Below are positions 61,490 through 64,000 of a stretch of 64,000 nt of DNA, in pieces; positions within the stretch are counted from its first letter, which is position 1; the number at the start of each line of letters is the position of its first letter. Made by a program: the position numbers and the translations under genes. Below the pieces are notes generated by a model. The model was given only the letters and a program-made list of their open reading frames with translations. It was not told the DNA's origin and ran no database searches. The DNA is from Pseudorasbora parva (lineage: Eukaryota; Chordata; Actinopteri; Cypriniformes; Gobionidae): positions 23,385,950-23,449,949 of the forward strand of contig NC_090177.1 in assembly GCF_024679245.1 (NCBI RefSeq), given 5' to 3'.

Positions 61490-64000
61490 GTTTAGTGTCC
61501 CCTCCTTTGTTTTCTTTTCTTTTCTCTCCCCGGGCGCGCTTTACACCAGGCCGCGCGGGCCGATGATGAGCGGATGTGAGACTCTGACGGCCTGCCAAGC
61601 CGGTGTGTGAGAGCGCCCCACCCTCAGGTTAGTGCGACGAAGCATGCATGTTACATGAAGCGATGAGGCACTGAAGACAGCGGGTGAGTCCCCTTTTAGG
61701 GCAAACATTCTTCTTTTCAATGCCGTATGTTTGGACTCTATGCTTCCCTGAGGGATATTTTGTCGAGGAAAGTATTAACAGATGGAAATGTGGGCCTGTA
61801 GTTCCCTGGCAAAGGTGGCTAGAACGATGTTTGTATAAACACAGTGGGTGTTTGTAGGCTGATGTTTGCTAGTGTAGCAACAGTAGTTTATAAGGCTGCT
61901 TCTCTTCTGGATATGTGTAATATGAGCAGATGAGGCCACCGCACATGCCGCGGGCATGTAGCGGCGATTTAAACTGACGTATGTTCTCCTGGCGAACGTT
62001 TTTAGCTGTAGCCACCTCTGGGTAGCGGTGGCACCTCTGCTAGTGAAATATCTAGATGAATTTGTGAGGTTGGGCTAGCGCATGAACTACAGTAAGGTCT
62101 GTCCCAGGCCTTCTTAGGGCCGTTGTTGTGGGATTATCAGACCGATGCTAGTGCATCAAGTTGGCCTAGGCTGTTGATGGGATGACGGTGGCGTCTCGCG
62201 GTGGCATATCGCCCTGGCAGTTGCCCCGGGCTCCTGTCGGTATCCCCGCAGGAGCTTTGTATCCCTACCCGGCCTCCCCGTAGTAGGGTTGTCCGGCCAA
62301 TGCCCACCCCCCTTCTGCATTTGGGGGTTGTTATTAATGCAAAAAGGTGTGTAGCAGATTGAATCGCGACTCAGCCAGTGGTCGTGGGGACGGGGTAGGC
62401 GTCTCTTCGCGGTGCGCAGTCAGACTGGTTTTGCTAGCCCCGCCCCCCAGAGCTAGTGCGGCCGCCACTTCGGGGCGGCCCCCCGGCTTGGTTCAGGAAA
62501 TGGCCGGTTGTGTGTGTTCAGTATATTTCACTTTTTGCTCTGTGTCTTCTGCTTCACCTTTTAGGCTCGGGTCGAGCTGTACTTCGCAACCATCTGAAAG
62601 CATCGGTTGGTAGGATGCTCCCCTGGAGTCGAAACACTGTCACGGCTGACGCCCTTGCGCGGACGGCGGACCGCTGGACGACCAGACGGCCGCCCTGGAG
62701 GCAGGTGGCGTAAGTTGTACTCCCCTCGCTTTAGAGGGTACAAGGCGTTTTATGCTGAGTGCACTGCTGTGGGCATTGTGTTTTAGGTCCACGCTGGTAG
62801 GCGCTGCCTGAGAGACTGCGCCGTCGCAGAAGGCTGCTATGGGCCGCTGGGGCGGACCGACAATAGAAGGCGGGCTGGCGGGAGACGCCAGCCGAGGCAG
62901 TCCGGGCAGTTAACTCTGGGTCAGGTGGTAGGCCTCAGTAGGCCTCCCTGCGGGTGAGTTCCGACATCGTGGCCCATGTGAGCAGGGAGGGTTCTCCCCA
63001 ACGATGTCGGCTGCAGCAGAAACCTCGTCATAAGTAGGCCCCTAACGGCCTCCCTGTGGATGAGTCCCCAGGTAGTGACTGGATACCCAGTCCTCATCAG
63101 CCAGCAGACAGCCACTGTCAGCCCGACTTTAAGGGCTCGCTGAGTTTCAGCACGCCTCACATGGCGTCCCCTGAGGGGGTGACCTAGGGTTCCGACCATT
63201 GGTTGACAGGATCTAGGCCGCTTTGGCCTCCTGTAGGGTGAGCCCCGGTTCCCAGGTCTTGCGACAGTGTGCGTGGGTGCTAGCCAGGCGGCTAGCATAG
63301 TCTGCTATCAGGGACGGGCCGCTGCAGGCCGTCCTATGATCGTTTCCCGGCCCTGCGGGGTTTTCCGGTGGGATTTGCCATCGGATAAGCACCGTATGTC
63401 ACCAATCTAATAGGGAACTGCCATTCGGCAATAGGCCTCTCCAGGCCGCCCTAAAAGGTGGGAGGGGATTCCCGGACCAGGTCTCGGTGACAAGCTAGCC
63501 ATTAGCATAGGTGGCTTCTGGCGTTATGGCCTCATGGGCCCCTGAGGAACCAGTAAAGCCACCTTCCTGCGGCTCTTAACAGCTAGCACTGGCGGTGCCA
63601 GGTAGAGGCGCCTCCTGGCCTCCCTGGAGGGGAAACGTTCCCCTAAGCGGGAACATAGAACTGGCTTTGGCTGACAGCTAGTGGCTGCCTGCCGTTGGGT
63701 CCCGGCCTGGGCCGGTATAACTCAGTGGCGGGCTCGTGCCCTAGCACAACGAGACTCCGTTTCTGCTGCGCAGTCCCTTCAGGACAGGGACTGGCTAGCC
63801 TACAGCATGGGTTACCTACCAAGCTGGCTTAAGAGCTCCCCTCATTGAGGGTCGTCTGCGAGCTTACGGCCGCTTGAGGCTGATCAGACGGGCAGGCCCC
63901 CCTCGGGGCCTCCTGGGCAGATCAGTCCATAGGCCTTTTTAGGCCTCCTGAGCACCCCTGTAATAAATGTGCTCAGTAGATCCTAGGATCGAGCAGAAGA
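61490..64000 (+). other. GC-rich non-coding zone of the DIRS element with recurring motif
   Basis: No long ORF in 2.5 kb. A motif of the form AGGCCTCCTG, then a G/T-rich stretch and GAGTCCC recurs with variation near 62275, 62945, 63050, 63230, 63440, 63615, 63905 and 63940, and GCTAGC or CTAGCA words occur between copies. It looks like a very diverged array. Fish DIRS elements normally have RT close after gag, so this zone is either an unusual spacer or another element. Confidence 0.5.

Larger units (their letters stand above)
59771..64000 (+). mobile_element. DIRS-like retrotransposon, 5' part, continuing off the window
   Basis: An abrupt switch to GC-rich sequence at 59771 begins with the palindrome TTCCCTTTCGAAAGGGAA. 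It continues with a TATA-bearing leader, an intact gag-like ORF and a long non-coding zone. RT, RNase H, methyltransferase and tyrosine recombinase genes are not in the window. A deleted relative is at 10852-12793. Intactness of the gag frame suggests a young copy. Confidence 0.8.

Overview
The window is vertebrate nuclear DNA from a teleost, most likely a cyprinid. It is AT-rich and intron-like, with long dinucleotide and tetranucleotide microsatellites. It is packed with fish DNA transposons (palindromic TTAA-flanked MITEs resembling zebrafish Angel elements, hAT families, a Tc1 copy, a PIF/Harbinger-like copy), solo LTRs and two DIRS-like retroelements. No bacterial or viral operon, rRNA, tRNA or CRISPR array is visible. 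The species call is inference from the repeat families.

One host gene is supported. Three short minus-strand exons (55818-55861, 38035-38070, 13817-13910) have canonical splice sites, agree in phase and conceptually join into the N-terminus of a Rap1 GTPase-activating protein (rap1gap-like). Most of the window from about 55.9 kb down to position 1 is therefore the first introns of that gene. The exons for the GoLoco and RapGAP domains should lie beyond the left edge. An 18-nt segment at 36148-36165, with good splice signals and a compatible phase, is a candidate in-frame microexon.

The rest is transposon stratigraphy. At 1-9.3 kb there is a decayed THAP fragment, a hAT with a ZNF862-type zinc-finger ORF and perfect 8-bp TSD, a 354-bp palindrome built of about 50-bp units, and a nest (Tc1 remnant, an element carrying a SAMD3-like exon, a zf-MYM-type hAT, and a 417-bp hAT derivative inside that). 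At 10.5-13.25 kb a palindromic MITE contains a deleted DIRS copy and has a second hAT MITE in its last bases. At 15.5-16.5 kb a MITE holds an LTR-like insert. At 22-26 kb there are a TTAA MITE, a 1.7-kb hAT and a MITE-in-MITE insertion. At 28-33 kb there are a dead Tc1 and a Harbinger-like element inside a TTAA element. At 40-48.6 kb three copies of one old repeat occur, two carrying TTAA MITEs. At 51-55 kb a hAT sits in a TA microsatellite and a three-layer nest is dated by exact TSDs. At 56.5-59 kb there are two solo LTRs and a hammerhead-like inverted repeat.

From 59771 to the right edge lies the 5' part of a DIRS-like element: promoter/terminal repeat, an intact 494-codon gag-like ORF and about 2.5 kb of GC-rich non-coding sequence with a recurring motif. 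It contrasts sharply in base composition with everything to its left.
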